64,000 nt of DNA, from contig NZ_LJAL01000002.1 in NCBI RefSeq assembly GCF_001419985.1, positions 1-64,000 of the forward strand, in the 5' to 3' direction. Of the stretch, positions 25,511-34,526 are shown piece after piece. The position numbers and the translations under genes are program-made. This stretch comes from Loktanella sp. 5RATIMAR09 (GTDB taxonomy: Bacteria; Pseudomonadota; Alphaproteobacteria; Rhodobacterales; Rhodobacteraceae). The notes below the pieces were generated by a model. It saw only the letters and a program-made list of their open reading frames with translations. It was not told the origin of the DNA and made no database searches. Position 1 is the first letter of the stretch. Each line of letters opens with the position of its first letter.

Positions 25511-26400
25511 TATGGTACCTCTGTGCCGAGTGCGGCTGTGTAAAGTGCGAACCATGTTTCACGGTCCATATTCACTTTCAAAGCGTCTGAGAGTGATTTG
25601 ATACGATTGATATTATTCGTGCCCATGACCGGCATGATGTTCGCCGGATGTGCCAGTAACCATGCCACTGCGACGGCGGCGTTGTCTACGCCGTTCTCTG
25701 CGGCAATTTTTGCCATCGCATCTTGGGCCGCCCCGGTGCCCGTCATCAGACTGCCGCCGCCCAAAGGCGACCATGCCATGATCGGCACATTGCGCTCTTG
25801 GAGGTAAGCCACATCGCCGTTGGTAAAGCCTTGGTGCGCTGTCAGTGACAGCTCGATCTGGTTGGTGATCAGCGGTGTCTTCATCGCCGATTGCAGCAAC
25901 GTCCAATCATGCAGTTTGAAATTCGACACGCCGACCGAACGGACTTTGCCGGAGGCCACGACTTCGTCCAGCGCCGCACCCGTTTCATGGTGGTCCATCA
26001 TCGGATCGGGGCGGTGAATCAGCAGCGTGTCGATCCTGTCGATATTCATCAGGCGCAACGAATGATCGACGGATGCAAGGATATGGGCACGGCTGGTGTC
26101 GTAGTATTTCACGGGCGCATCAGCGTAGCGCCCTGCGGGGGCCACGATGTCGCATTTGGTGACGATCTCGATCTGGTCTTTCAGGGCAGGGGCGGCTTTG
26201 AGAGCATTGCCCAGCACCTCTTCGGCCTCGTAGCCGCCGTAGATGTCGGCCTGATCCATTGTCGTGATGCCCTGCGCGAGGCAGGCTTCGATTTTGGCTT
26301 GGACGTGGGCGACGGAGGTGTCGCTATCGTCGCTCAGACGCCACATGCCATAGACAATGCGGCTGAAAGAAAGGTCGTTGGTAATCTTGATCCGGTTCAT
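25510..26400 (-). CDS. Aldo/keto reductase
   Basis: A 296-residue NADPH-dependent oxidoreductase of the YdhF-like aldo/keto reductase group. Catalytic region: DQADIYGGYEAEEVLG (Asp-Tyr pair near 50-55), VTKCD (Lys), HRPDP (His). SVGVSNF and the C-terminal PVMGTNNINR cofactor site are also present. It is cytoplasmic. It is coupled to both neighbours by one-base overlaps, so it belongs to the same pathway as the monooxygenase and flavin reductase; substrate unknown. Confidence 0.88.
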   Translation of the reverse strand: MNRIKITNDLSFSRIVYGMWRLSDDSDTSVAHVQAKIEACLAQGITTMDQADIYGGYEAEEVLGNALKAAPALKDQIEIVTKCDIVAPAGRYADAPVKYYDTSRAHILASVDHSLRLMNIDRIDTLLIHRPDPMMDHHETGAALDEVVASGKVRSVGVSNFKLHDWTLLQSAMKTPLITNQIELSLTAHQGFTNGDVAYLQERNVPIMAWSPLGGGSLMTGTGAAQDAMAKIAAENGVDNAAVAVAWLLAHPANIMPVMGTNNINRIKSLSDALKVNMDRETWFALYTAALGTEVP

Positions 26401-27557
26401 TAGCGGCGTGGTCCTGTGCCCAATGGGGTCGCTGGTGTTTCGGAAGGCACACGCCCGTATTCGTGGGGCAATGAGCAGGTTTTCAGGTGCGGCATCACGC
26501 GGGATCCAAAGTGTTCGGCCTCGTCGATGTGCGGGTAGCCCGAGAAGATGAAAGCACGGATGCCCATCTTTTGATAGGCCTCGATTTTCGACATAACCTG
26601 ATCGGTGGACCCGACAAGCGCCGCCCCGCAGCCAGAGCGCGCACGGCCCACGCCGGTCCAGAGGCCGGGTTCGACATAACCGAATTTATCAGCGAGTTCG
26701 CGGGCTTTGGCCTGATGTGCGACGCCCAGTGAAATGCTGTCATGGGCGCGGTCGCGGATCAGTTTGCCGTATTCATCGTCAAGCTTGGAGGCGATGTAGT
26801 CGGCGTATTCTTTGGCTTCGGCTTCGGTATCGCGCACGATCATGTGGACGCGCAGGCCGTAGTCGAGGGTGCGCCCGTGCGCCTCGGCGCGGGCATGCAC
26901 ATCTTTCATGCGTTGTTCCAACTGGTCCGTCGTTTCGGGCCACATCAGGTAGACGTCACATTGCGCGCCGCACAGTTCGAGGGCTGCGGGCGAGTAGCCG
27001 CCAAAATAGAGCAGTGGACCGCCGTTTTGTTGGTAGGGGCGGGCCGGATCGGTGGTGAGTTTCGAGATCTGGTAGATGTCGCCGTCATAGCTGACTTCAT
27101 CCTGCGTCCAGCATTTGCGCAGGATTTCCACGACTTCGTGTGAGCGTTTGTAACGATAGCTGCTTTCGGCCACTTCACCGGGGAAATCGGAACTGATGAC
27201 GTTCAGCGTCAGTCGTCCTTTCAGCATGTGATCGAGCGTCGCGATGGTGCGCGCCAGCATGATCGGCTGCACTTCACCGCAACGGATTGCTGCAAGGAAA
27301 TTGATCTTTTCCGTCAGCGGGGCCATGCCTGCTACAAAAGACAGCGTGTCTTGGCCGACCTGATAGGAGGACGGGGCAAGGATGTTGCGAAAGCCCTGTT
27401 TTTCTGCCGTCAGCGCAATGTCACGGCAGTGTTCCCAAGACGAGCGCAGGTCGCCGTCAGGGACGCCGAGGAACTGATAGTCATCTGAACAGAGCGCGGA
27501 AAACCATGACACTTCTGCCGCGTCGAGATCGGCGCTTGTGACCGGAACGATGGTCAT
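26400..27557 (-). CDS. LLM-class FMN-dependent monooxygenase
   Basis: A 385-residue luciferase-like monooxygenase of the SsuD type. Visible features include FLAAIRCGEVQPIMLARTIATLDHMLKGRLTLNVISSDF near residues 87-125, the typical bacterial luciferase core, and GGYSPAALELCGAQCDVYLMWPET near 185-208. Members remove sulfite from sulfonates or cleave C-S or C-N bonds with FMNH2 supplied by a reductase, here probably the gene at 25007. First gene of a three-gene operon diverging from the GntR gene. The substrate could be a sulfonate or other organic acid taken up by the adjacent TRAP system. Confidence 0.85.
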   Translation of the reverse strand: MTIVPVTSADLDAAEVSWFSALCSDDYQFLGVPDGDLRSSWEHCRDIALTAEKQGFRNILAPSSYQVGQDTLSFVAGMAPLTEKINFLAAIRCGEVQPIMLARTIATLDHMLKGRLTLNVISSDFPGEVAESSYRYKRSHEVVEILRKCWTQDEVSYDGDIYQISKLTTDPARPYQQNGGPLLYFGGYSPAALELCGAQCDVYLMWPETTDQLEQRMKDVHARAEAHGRTLDYGLRVHMIVRDTEAEAKEYADYIASKLDDEYGKLIRDRAHDSISLGVAHQAKARELADKFGYVEPGLWTGVGRARSGCGAALVGSTDQVMSKIEAYQKMGIRAFIFSGYPHIDEAEHFGSRVMPHLKTCSLPHEYGRVPSETPATPLGTGPRR

Positions 27558-27661
27558 TGATTCTCCTCCCCAGAAGATCGTGTTTCCACTTGCCTAGCAT
27601 GCAAATATCTGTGCAACAATAGTGTATCAATTTTCATGTGCAGGCTCGGGGAGGGGTCGCC

Positions 27662-28381
27662 ATGGCGAAAACCTCTGCCCAATCATCGGCCCTGCCGAAG
27701 TTCATTCAGTTGAGCGAAATGCTGATCCGCGAGATCGCGGCGGGGCATCTGGCCGATGGCGCGCGATTGCCGCCTGAACGCGATATGGCGGACAATCTGG
27801 GAGTGGCTGTTGGTACGCTGCGCAAGGCGCTTGCGGATGTTGAGGCCAAGGGATTGCTGGACCGTGTACAGGGGTCGGGCAACTACGTGCGACACCGGCC
27901 AGCTGTAAATTCAGTCTATGCATTTTTCCGGCTGGAGTTGCTGAAAGGGGGCGGGTTGCCGACCGCCAAGGTGCTGTCGGTCGATCGCTTGGCCAAGCCT
28001 GACGGCTTTGCGCGCTTGGGCGGGGATGCCGAAGGACACCGGATCAGGCGGTTGCGGTCGCTGGATGGCGTGCAGATTGCGCTGGAAGAAATCTGGCTGG
28101 ATGGGGCGACGCGCGACCGGATCGGCGTGTCGGATTTGTCGGATTCGCTTTATCACTTTTACCGCCATGAATTGGGGCTGGTGATTGCGTCGGTCGAAGA
28201 CCGGATCGGTTTGGATGTGGTTCCTCAATGGGCACCCGACGCCTTTCATCTGACACCCGGCACTGCCGTGGGGTATATCGAGCGGGTCAGCTGGACCGCC
28301 ACCAAAGACCCCGCAGAATTCTCGCGCACTTGGTATGATGCCAAGCGCGCCAACTACATCTCTCGTATGGGCAAAGGTTAA
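27662..28381 (+). CDS. GntR-family regulator (HutC/UTRA type)
   Basis: A 239-residue regulator. The N-terminal winged helix (about 15-80) has the GntR signature ARLPPERDMADNLGVAVGTLRKAL followed by VQGSGNYV. The C-terminal part reads as a UTRA ligand domain with IALEEIWLD. The ATG at 27662 is preceded by GGGGAGGGG; the GTG at 27638 is rejected. It diverges from the LLM operon and is followed six bases later by a dehydrogenase gene, so it probably controls both. I see no clear palindrome in the 104-base intergenic region. Confidence 0.85.
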   Translation: MAKTSAQSSALPKFIQLSEMLIREIAAGHLADGARLPPERDMADNLGVAVGTLRKALADVEAKGLLDRVQGSGNYVRHRPAVNSVYAFFRLELLKGGGLPTAKVLSVDRLAKPDGFARLGGDAEGHRIRRLRSLDGVQIALEEIWLDGATRDRIGVSDLSDSLYHFYRHELGLVIASVEDRIGLDVVPQWAPDAFHLTPGTAVGYIERVSWTATKDPAEFSRTWYDAKRANYISRMGKG

Positions 28382-28386
28382 ACAAC

Positions 28387-29475
28387 GTGGATACGATAAA
28401 TTACGGCCTGATTGGCTGCGGCATGATGGCTCGCGAACATATCTTGAATATCAATCTGCTGCCGCAGGGCCGTGTGTCGGTGGTTTATGATCCTGTGACT
28501 GAATTGGCGGCGTCTGCCGCAACTTTGGCCGAAGATGCCCATGTCGCGGGGTCGCTGGAAGAGTTGTTGGCGTTCAAAGATCTTGATGCAGTGGTCATCG
28601 TCAGCCCCAATTACCTGCATGTGCAGCAATTACGCCAGATCGCCACGACGCGGCCTTTGCCGATCCTGTGCGAAAAGCCGCTCTATACCGACCCTGCGGA
28701 TGCGCCAGTGTTAGAGGCGCTTTTCGCGGATTACCCCCATCCTGTCTGGGTCGCGATGGAATACCGTTATATGCCCCCCGTTGCTGCCTTGATTGCGCAG
28801 GCCGAACAGGCCACCGGCGGCATCAAGATGCTGACCATCCGCGAACACCGCTTTCCGTTCTTGCCAAAGATTGGCGACTGGAACCGTTTCAACGCCAAAA
28901 CGGGCGGCACTTTGGTGGAAAAATGCTGTCACTTTTTTGATCTGATGCGTCTGATCTTGGACGATGAACCGATCCGCGTGATGGCCAGCGCGGGCCAGTC
29001 GCTGAACCATATTGATGAGCGCTATGACGGCAAGGCGCCCGATATTTGGGACAATGGTTATGTAATATTGGACTTCGCCAAGGGCGCGCGGGCGATGCTG
29101 GAACTGTGCATGTTCGCCGAAGGGTCGAAGTACCAAGAAGAGATCAGCGCCGTAGGCCCCAAAGGTAAGATCGAGGCACTGGTGCCTGGGCCGGGGCGGT
29201 TCTGGCCGCAATTGCTGGGCGCGCCGCCGGTGCCGCAGATGATCATCAGTCCACGCGCACCTAAGGGCCCTTATGTGTCCGAGATTCCCGTTGACCCTAC
29301 GTTGCTCGAAGCCGGCGATCACAACGGATCGACCTTCTATCAGCATCAGCGGTTCAATGCTGTGGTGCGCGGTGAGGGGGCGGTTGAGGTGACTTTGGCC
29401 GATGGTGCAAAGGCGGTTGCAATCGGGATGGCCGCGCAGGAAAGCGCGCGGACAGGACAGGCGGTGACGCTCTAG
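28387..29475 (+). CDS. Gfo/Idh/MocA-family oxidoreductase
   Basis: A 362-residue NAD(P)-dependent dehydrogenase with GTG start. The Rossmann motif GLIGCGMMAREH is at residues 7-18, IVSPNYLH near 80, and the family signature CEKPLYTD near 97. GGTLVEKCCHFFDLMRLI near 177 carries the usual active-site Lys/His region. It would oxidise a sugar or inositol-like alcohol. Position directly after the GntR regulator links it to the LLM/TRAP locus, but how a sugar-type dehydrogenase fits with a monooxygenase is unclear. Confidence 0.85.
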   Translation: MDTINYGLIGCGMMAREHILNINLLPQGRVSVVYDPVTELAASAATLAEDAHVAGSLEELLAFKDLDAVVIVSPNYLHVQQLRQIATTRPLPILCEKPLYTDPADAPVLEALFADYPHPVWVAMEYRYMPPVAALIAQAEQATGGIKMLTIREHRFPFLPKIGDWNRFNAKTGGTLVEKCCHFFDLMRLILDDEPIRVMASAGQSLNHIDERYDGKAPDIWDNGYVILDFAKGARAMLELCMFAEGSKYQEEISAVGPKGKIEALVPGPGRFWPQLLGAPPVPQMIISPRAPKGPYVSEIPVDPTLLEAGDHNGSTFYQHQRFNAVVRGEGAVEVTLADGAKAVAIGMAAQESARTGQAVTL

Positions 29476-29938
29476 CTACGGGTCGTTCGGTTCTGTTCTG
29501 TGGGGAACGCCCCGGGGCGGGCGACCGGATACGACAGCTGTTGTGAAGGTATGCACCTTCAGCGTCAGTGAGACTTAATCTGCACTGACGCCTGAAAGGA
29601 GGTTGCGTGCCAAAACACCCAACTTTGTTCGCCCCATGAAACCGGCTACTTGTGAAAAAGATACTCGTTCAAACTTACTTACTACGCTCTCGAACACCGC
29701 CGTCATATGGGACAGTTGACGTGCGGGTCAACCATTTCTTCACGAAAATCAGTGCACCCTTACCAAAAGGACAGCCCCGTCTTTTTCCGCGCAGATTGCG
29801 GCCTGAATACTGCCGCAATTCGGCACTGAAAGGTCATATTTTAAGGGTTTTTGCCGATATTTCCTGAATCCCTATCGACCTGATCGCGGGCGATGAAACG
29901 CGGCGTGTTTTGTCGCGGCCGCGGCGGTGGACATAACC
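29476..29938 (+). other. Structured intergenic region with possible small RNA or mini-genes
   Basis: About 460 bases without a normal gene, but not featureless. TGAAGGT-ATGC-ACCTTCA (29544-29561) is directly followed by GCGTCAGTG-N12-CACTGACGC (29562-29591), two perfect stems. Then comes a full Shine-Dalgarno AAAGGAGG (29595-29602), a GTG-started 10-codon frame (29607-29639) and an ATG frame of 27 codons (29636-29719) that overlaps it in ATGA. AAAAGGAC-N6-GTCTTTTT (29765-29786) could end such a transcript. This may be a small RNA, a leader, or a pair of tiny coupled genes. Downstream of 29786 I see nothing. Confidence 0.4.
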
Positions 29939-30796
29939 CTAGAGGTCGATCCTTACTCCATCTGTTCCGACAATCAATGTCCCGTCGAAATGGCCTGCCA
30001 CCGCGCTGTGCCAATCATCAATGCCGTAGTCGGGATCATCCGAGGGTATCAGGTGGCAAAGGGCCAGTCGCTTGACCCCCGCGTTGGCGGCGGTACTGGC
30101 GGCTGCATCGGCAGGGCTATGGGAGCGCAGCAAATGTTCCATCAGTTTTTCCGATCCGTTTCCAACGCGTTTTGTCAGTGCAGGCAGTGCGGATTCCAGC
30201 ATGGCTTCGTGGATCAACAGGTCGGCATCGCGCGCAAAGTCCTCGAGCGCTGCGATGGGCGCGGTGTCACCTGAAAAGACGACATGGGTGGCGGCGGATT
30301 TGAAAGAGAACGCAAAGCAATCAATCAGGGGCGGATGCACCGTGCGCATTGCCGTGACTGTCACACCGCCGCGTTGCATCACGGGGCCTGCATCAATGTC
30401 GTGCAGACGCACCAAGGCGCGCAGGTCCGGGCGCCCTTCATCGGCGATGCGCAGATCAATGTCGTCCTGCATGGAGGCAAGGAAACCATCCCAATAGGTT
30501 TTGATGCCGACGGGTCCGTAGATATCCACTTGGGTTTTCAGGCCTGCTGTCCACGCCGTGTGAACGAGCGGGCCGAGTTCAAGGTAATGATCCGAATGCA
30601 GGTGACTGATGAAGATCAGCGAGATGTCTTTAAGTTGCATCCCCTGATCGACCAGCCCTTTGGTCACGCCCAACCCGCAATCCACCACCATTTGCTGGCC
30701 ATTGATGCAGAACAGGTTCGCGGTGGGCATCGATGAACCGGGCCGGATGGCAGGGCCGCCTTTGGTGCCCAGAAGGGCTACGTAATTCTCTGCCAT
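29939..30796 (-). CDS. MBL-fold hydrolase in the pca operon, candidate enol-lactone hydrolase
   Basis: A 285-residue metallo-beta-lactamase-fold hydrolase of the RNase Z/arylsulfatase-like branch, with intact H65-L-H67-S-D69-H70 metal motif, a later FSGDTAP (metal Asp) and a C-terminal LCHLIPSDDP His. It is the last gene after pcaB. The operon has no alpha/beta-hydrolase PcaD, and this is the only hydrolase in it. It may therefore hydrolyse 3-oxoadipate enol-lactone or another lactone; that is inference from position only. The ATG at 30796 is taken, six codons inside the longest frame. Confidence 0.75.
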   Translation of the reverse strand: MAENYVALLGTKGGPAIRPGSSMPTANLFCINGQQMVVDCGLGVTKGLVDQGMQLKDISLIFISHLHSDHYLELGPLVHTAWTAGLKTQVDIYGPVGIKTYWDGFLASMQDDIDLRIADEGRPDLRALVRLHDIDAGPVMQRGGVTVTAMRTVHPPLIDCFAFSFKSAATHVVFSGDTAPIAALEDFARDADLLIHEAMLESALPALTKRVGNGSEKLMEHLLRSHSPADAAASTAANAGVKRLALCHLIPSDDPDYGIDDWHSAVAGHFDGTLIVGTDGVRIDL

Positions 30797-30822
30797 AGTG
30801 GGCCTTTCAATCAAGGTTTCGT

Positions 30823-31872
30823 CTATCCGATCCGCGTGATGCGGGTGGCCAGTTCATGTGCTGCGGATAGGCTGCGTGCGGTCACTTGCGCCATTTGCGG
30901 CAGGATCATCCACTCCAGCACCCATGCCGCACCCGAGCGTTCCTGTTCATGGATGAGCGCGTGGTGCATGCCTGCAAGCTGTGTCGCGTTGAACCGCGCG
31001 TTGCTGACCAGCAGTTCGGCTAGCACCGGGTTTTGTTTGTGCGGCATGGCAGAGGACGCGCCGCCGCCTTCCAAACCGATCTCTTCGATGCCTTGTTGTG
31101 CCATCAGGCAAATGTCCTGTCCCATCTTGCCCAAGCTGCCGGTGATCAGAGACAAAAGATTGGCATAGTCGGCGATATGGTCCCGCATTGCATGGGGGGC
31201 TTTCGCCGGATTGGACAGACCGAGGTCCGTGGCCATAGCGGCAGCGATTGCATCACCCTGATCCCCCAGCGCCGCCCGATCCCCGACCGCGCCGCCAAGG
31301 CTGAGCACTTCGATCTCTGGTCGCAGACGTTCGAGCCGCGCGCCATGCCGCACCAAGGGCTGCGACCATATGGCAAGCCGATCTGAAAAGGCGATGGGCA
31401 AGGCCGCTTGCATGCGGGTGCGGCCCATGATCGTGCGGTCGCGAAACTGGTGTGAGAGGGTTTCAAAATCTGTCGCAAGCGTGGTCATCCGATCTGCAAG
31501 CAGGGCGTTGAATGCCTTGATGGTCAGCGCCAGCGCAGTGTCGATCACATCTTGCGATGTGGCGCCTGTATGTATCGCACCCGCATCTGGCCCTGCGGCG
31601 CGTTTCAGCTGGGCCACCAATTCAGGGACTGGGACACCATCGCGCATCGTTGCGGTATTGATTGCGTCAAGCTCGGGTTGGAAACCGGTAATCAGCGCGA
31701 CGACCTTTGTCGCCTGATCCATGCTGATCCGGCCTGCGTCCCCCAAGGCGCAGGTAAAGGCGGCCTCAAATGCCAGCATGTGCTGCATTTGCTGCTCTGG
31801 CCCCCAGATTGCGGCGGCTTCGCTATCGCCAAGCAGCCCTTTGAGCCATGGATGGTGCGTGAACCCTGTCAT
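30823..31872 (-). CDS. pcaB: 3-Carboxy-cis,cis-muconate cycloisomerase
   Basis: A 349-residue member of the fumarase/aspartase lyase superfamily. The signature G-G-A-S-S-A-M-P-H-K-Q-N-P near residue 275 is intact and GATSQDVIDTA near 104 is the second conserved region. It converts 3-carboxymuconate, the product of PcaHG, to 4-carboxymuconolactone. It is shorter than the common 450-residue enzymes, lacking part of the C-terminal domain, as in other short PcaB proteins. A 71-base gap with a small hairpin (31886-31899) separates it from the BKACE gene. Confidence 0.88.
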   Translation of the reverse strand: MTGFTHHPWLKGLLGDSEAAAIWGPEQQMQHMLAFEAAFTCALGDAGRISMDQATKVVALITGFQPELDAINTATMRDGVPVPELVAQLKRAAGPDAGAIHTGATSQDVIDTALALTIKAFNALLADRMTTLATDFETLSHQFRDRTIMGRTRMQAALPIAFSDRLAIWSQPLVRHGARLERLRPEIEVLSLGGAVGDRAALGDQGDAIAAAMATDLGLSNPAKAPHAMRDHIADYANLLSLITGSLGKMGQDICLMAQQGIEEIGLEGGGASSAMPHKQNPVLAELLVSNARFNATQLAGMHHALIHEQERSGAAWVLEWMILPQMAQVTARSLSAAHELATRITRIG

Positions 31873-31943
31873 TGGATCCTCTTATGCACCCGTTGGTGCG
31901 CTTCGGCCACAAGTTTGGGGGCCGCAGTCCGCAGAGACGGCAC

Positions 31944-32780
31944 TCACGCGGCACCCTTTTGTAGGCCGAGGATGCTGCGCGCCTGCTGCCAAGTGGCGAC
32001 GGGGCGTTCATATTTTTCGCACAGATCGACAGCGCGCTGCACCAGCGCGGCGTTCGAGGGGGCCAGCGTGTTACGATCAAGGCGGATGTTGTCCTCAAGC
32101 CCGGTGCGCGTATGCCCGCCCTTTGAGATGGCCCATTCATTGACCGTCAGTTGCGCCGGGCCGATGCCAGCGGCACACCACTGGGCATCGGGGGCCAGCC
32201 GTTTCAGGGTCTCGATATAGAAGTTGAAGATCGGTTCATCCGCGGGCATCGCGTTTTTGACGCCCATCACGAATTGCACATAAAGCGGTCCCTGCAAGCG
32301 CCCATCTGCGGCCATGCGGGTGGCTTGGACGATGTGGCTGAGATCAAAGGCCTCAATCTCGGGTTTGATGTTGTAGGTGCGCATTTCCGCCGCCAGCCAA
32401 TCCACCAGATCGGGGCTATTCTCATAGACCCGTGTCGGGAAGTTGTTGGAGCCGACGGAGAGCGATGCCATGTCGGGGGCCAGTGGCAACATGCCGCCGC
32501 GTTCGCGCCCCGCGCCAGACCGTCCGCCGGTGGACAGTTGCACGATCATGCCGGGGCAGTGTGCCTCAATGCCCTCTTTCAGCCGCGCAAAACGGTCGGG
32601 GTCCGAGGTGGGTTTGCCTGCATCATCGCGGACGTGGCAATGGGCAATGCTGGCACCGGCCTCGAATGCGGCATGGGTGCTTTCGATCTGTTCGGTGATT
32701 GTCACAGGCACCGCCGGGTTATCGGCTTTTGTCGGCACTGAGCCGGTGATGGCGACGCAGATAATGCAGGGGTTTTCCAT
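31944..32780 (-). CDS. BKACE (DUF849) beta-keto acid cleavage enzyme
   Basis: A 278-residue TIM-barrel enzyme. It has the family metal and substrate segments: HCHVRDDAGKPTSDPDRF near residues 46-63, GIEAHCPGMIVQLSTGGRSG near 70-88 and GGHTRTGLEDNIRL near 222-235. BKACE enzymes transfer the acetyl part of a beta-keto acid to acetyl-CoA or a related CoA ester. In a protocatechuate operon the obvious beta-keto acid is 3-oxoadipate, so it may replace PcaIJ plus PcaF by giving acetoacetate and succinyl-CoA. This is inferred. It starts six bases after the pcaG stop. Confidence 0.85.
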   Translation of the reverse strand: MENPCIICVAITGSVPTKADNPAVPVTITEQIESTHAAFEAGASIAHCHVRDDAGKPTSDPDRFARLKEGIEAHCPGMIVQLSTGGRSGAGRERGGMLPLAPDMASLSVGSNNFPTRVYENSPDLVDWLAAEMRTYNIKPEIEAFDLSHIVQATRMAADGRLQGPLYVQFVMGVKNAMPADEPIFNFYIETLKRLAPDAQWCAAGIGPAQLTVNEWAISKGGHTRTGLEDNIRLDRNTLAPSNAALVQRAVDLCEKYERPVATWQQARSILGLQKGAA

Positions 32781-32786
32781 GGTGTA

Positions 32787-33383
32787 TTAAACGTCCAAAA
32801 ATACCGTTTCATCAATGCCTTGCAGGCATATATTGAAGTGATACATCGCGTCATCGCCTTTGGCGATCAACGTGTCGCGCCGGTGCGCCTGTTCGATCAG
32901 GTTGAGGACCGGATCACTGGCGTTACCTGCCTCATCGTCGAAATACATCCGCGTGTTCAGGCCCACATTGATGCCGCGCGCAACAAGCCAGAGATTCAGG
33001 TGTGGTGCCGCCATGCGCCCGTCGGTGCCCGCAACGGGACCGGGCTTGACGGTTTCAAAGGTGAATTTGCCGGTGTCGAAATCGGGGATCACACGGCCCC
33101 AGCCGCGAAAGCCCTCTTCCACATCGCCCGCACCTGCATAGATGCCTGCAGCGTTGGCCTGCCATATCTCGATCAGCACGTCCTTGACCGGCGCGCCTGT
33201 GCCATCCGTCACCATGCCGGTGACCGTGATCCGCTGGCCCTCGGCGTTGGGTCCGGCAATATCGCGGCCAAGTTCTTGCGCGTAAATGTCAAACCCCGCA
33301 TCGCCGGGGGCGAGGCCGATATGCACATAAGGGCCTGCCGTCTGCGAGGCGGTTTCTTTGAGGTAGTTGAGTGATTGGGTCAT
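32787..33383 (-). CDS. pcaG: Protocatechuate 3,4-dioxygenase alpha subunit
   Basis: A 198-residue intradiol dioxygenase subunit with the QTAGPYVHIG start and LIEIWQANAAG core. As expected for the alpha chain, the iron-binding Tyr/His set is incomplete; the iron sits in PcaH. The ATG at 33381-33383 is one base after the pcaH stop. With PcaH it opens protocatechuate to 3-carboxy-cis,cis-muconate. Confidence 0.92.
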   Translation of the reverse strand: MTQSLNYLKETASQTAGPYVHIGLAPGDAGFDIYAQELGRDIAGPNAEGQRITVTGMVTDGTGAPVKDVLIEIWQANAAGIYAGAGDVEEGFRGWGRVIPDFDTGKFTFETVKPGPVAGTDGRMAAPHLNLWLVARGINVGLNTRMYFDDEAGNASDPVLNLIEQAHRRDTLIAKGDDAMYHFNICLQGIDETVFLDV

Positions 33384-33384
33384 A

Positions 33385-34484
<1,100 letters not shown>

Positions 34485-34526
34485 TGTGATCCTCCGTCGT
34501 GAGTGAATGTCAGACGCGCGCGTAAA

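Noticed and set aside
29652-29867. 71-residue plus-strand frame in the intergenic region
   Set aside because: GTG start without a ribosome site, no recognisable domain, and it overlaps a better explanation (hairpins, mini-frames, terminator).
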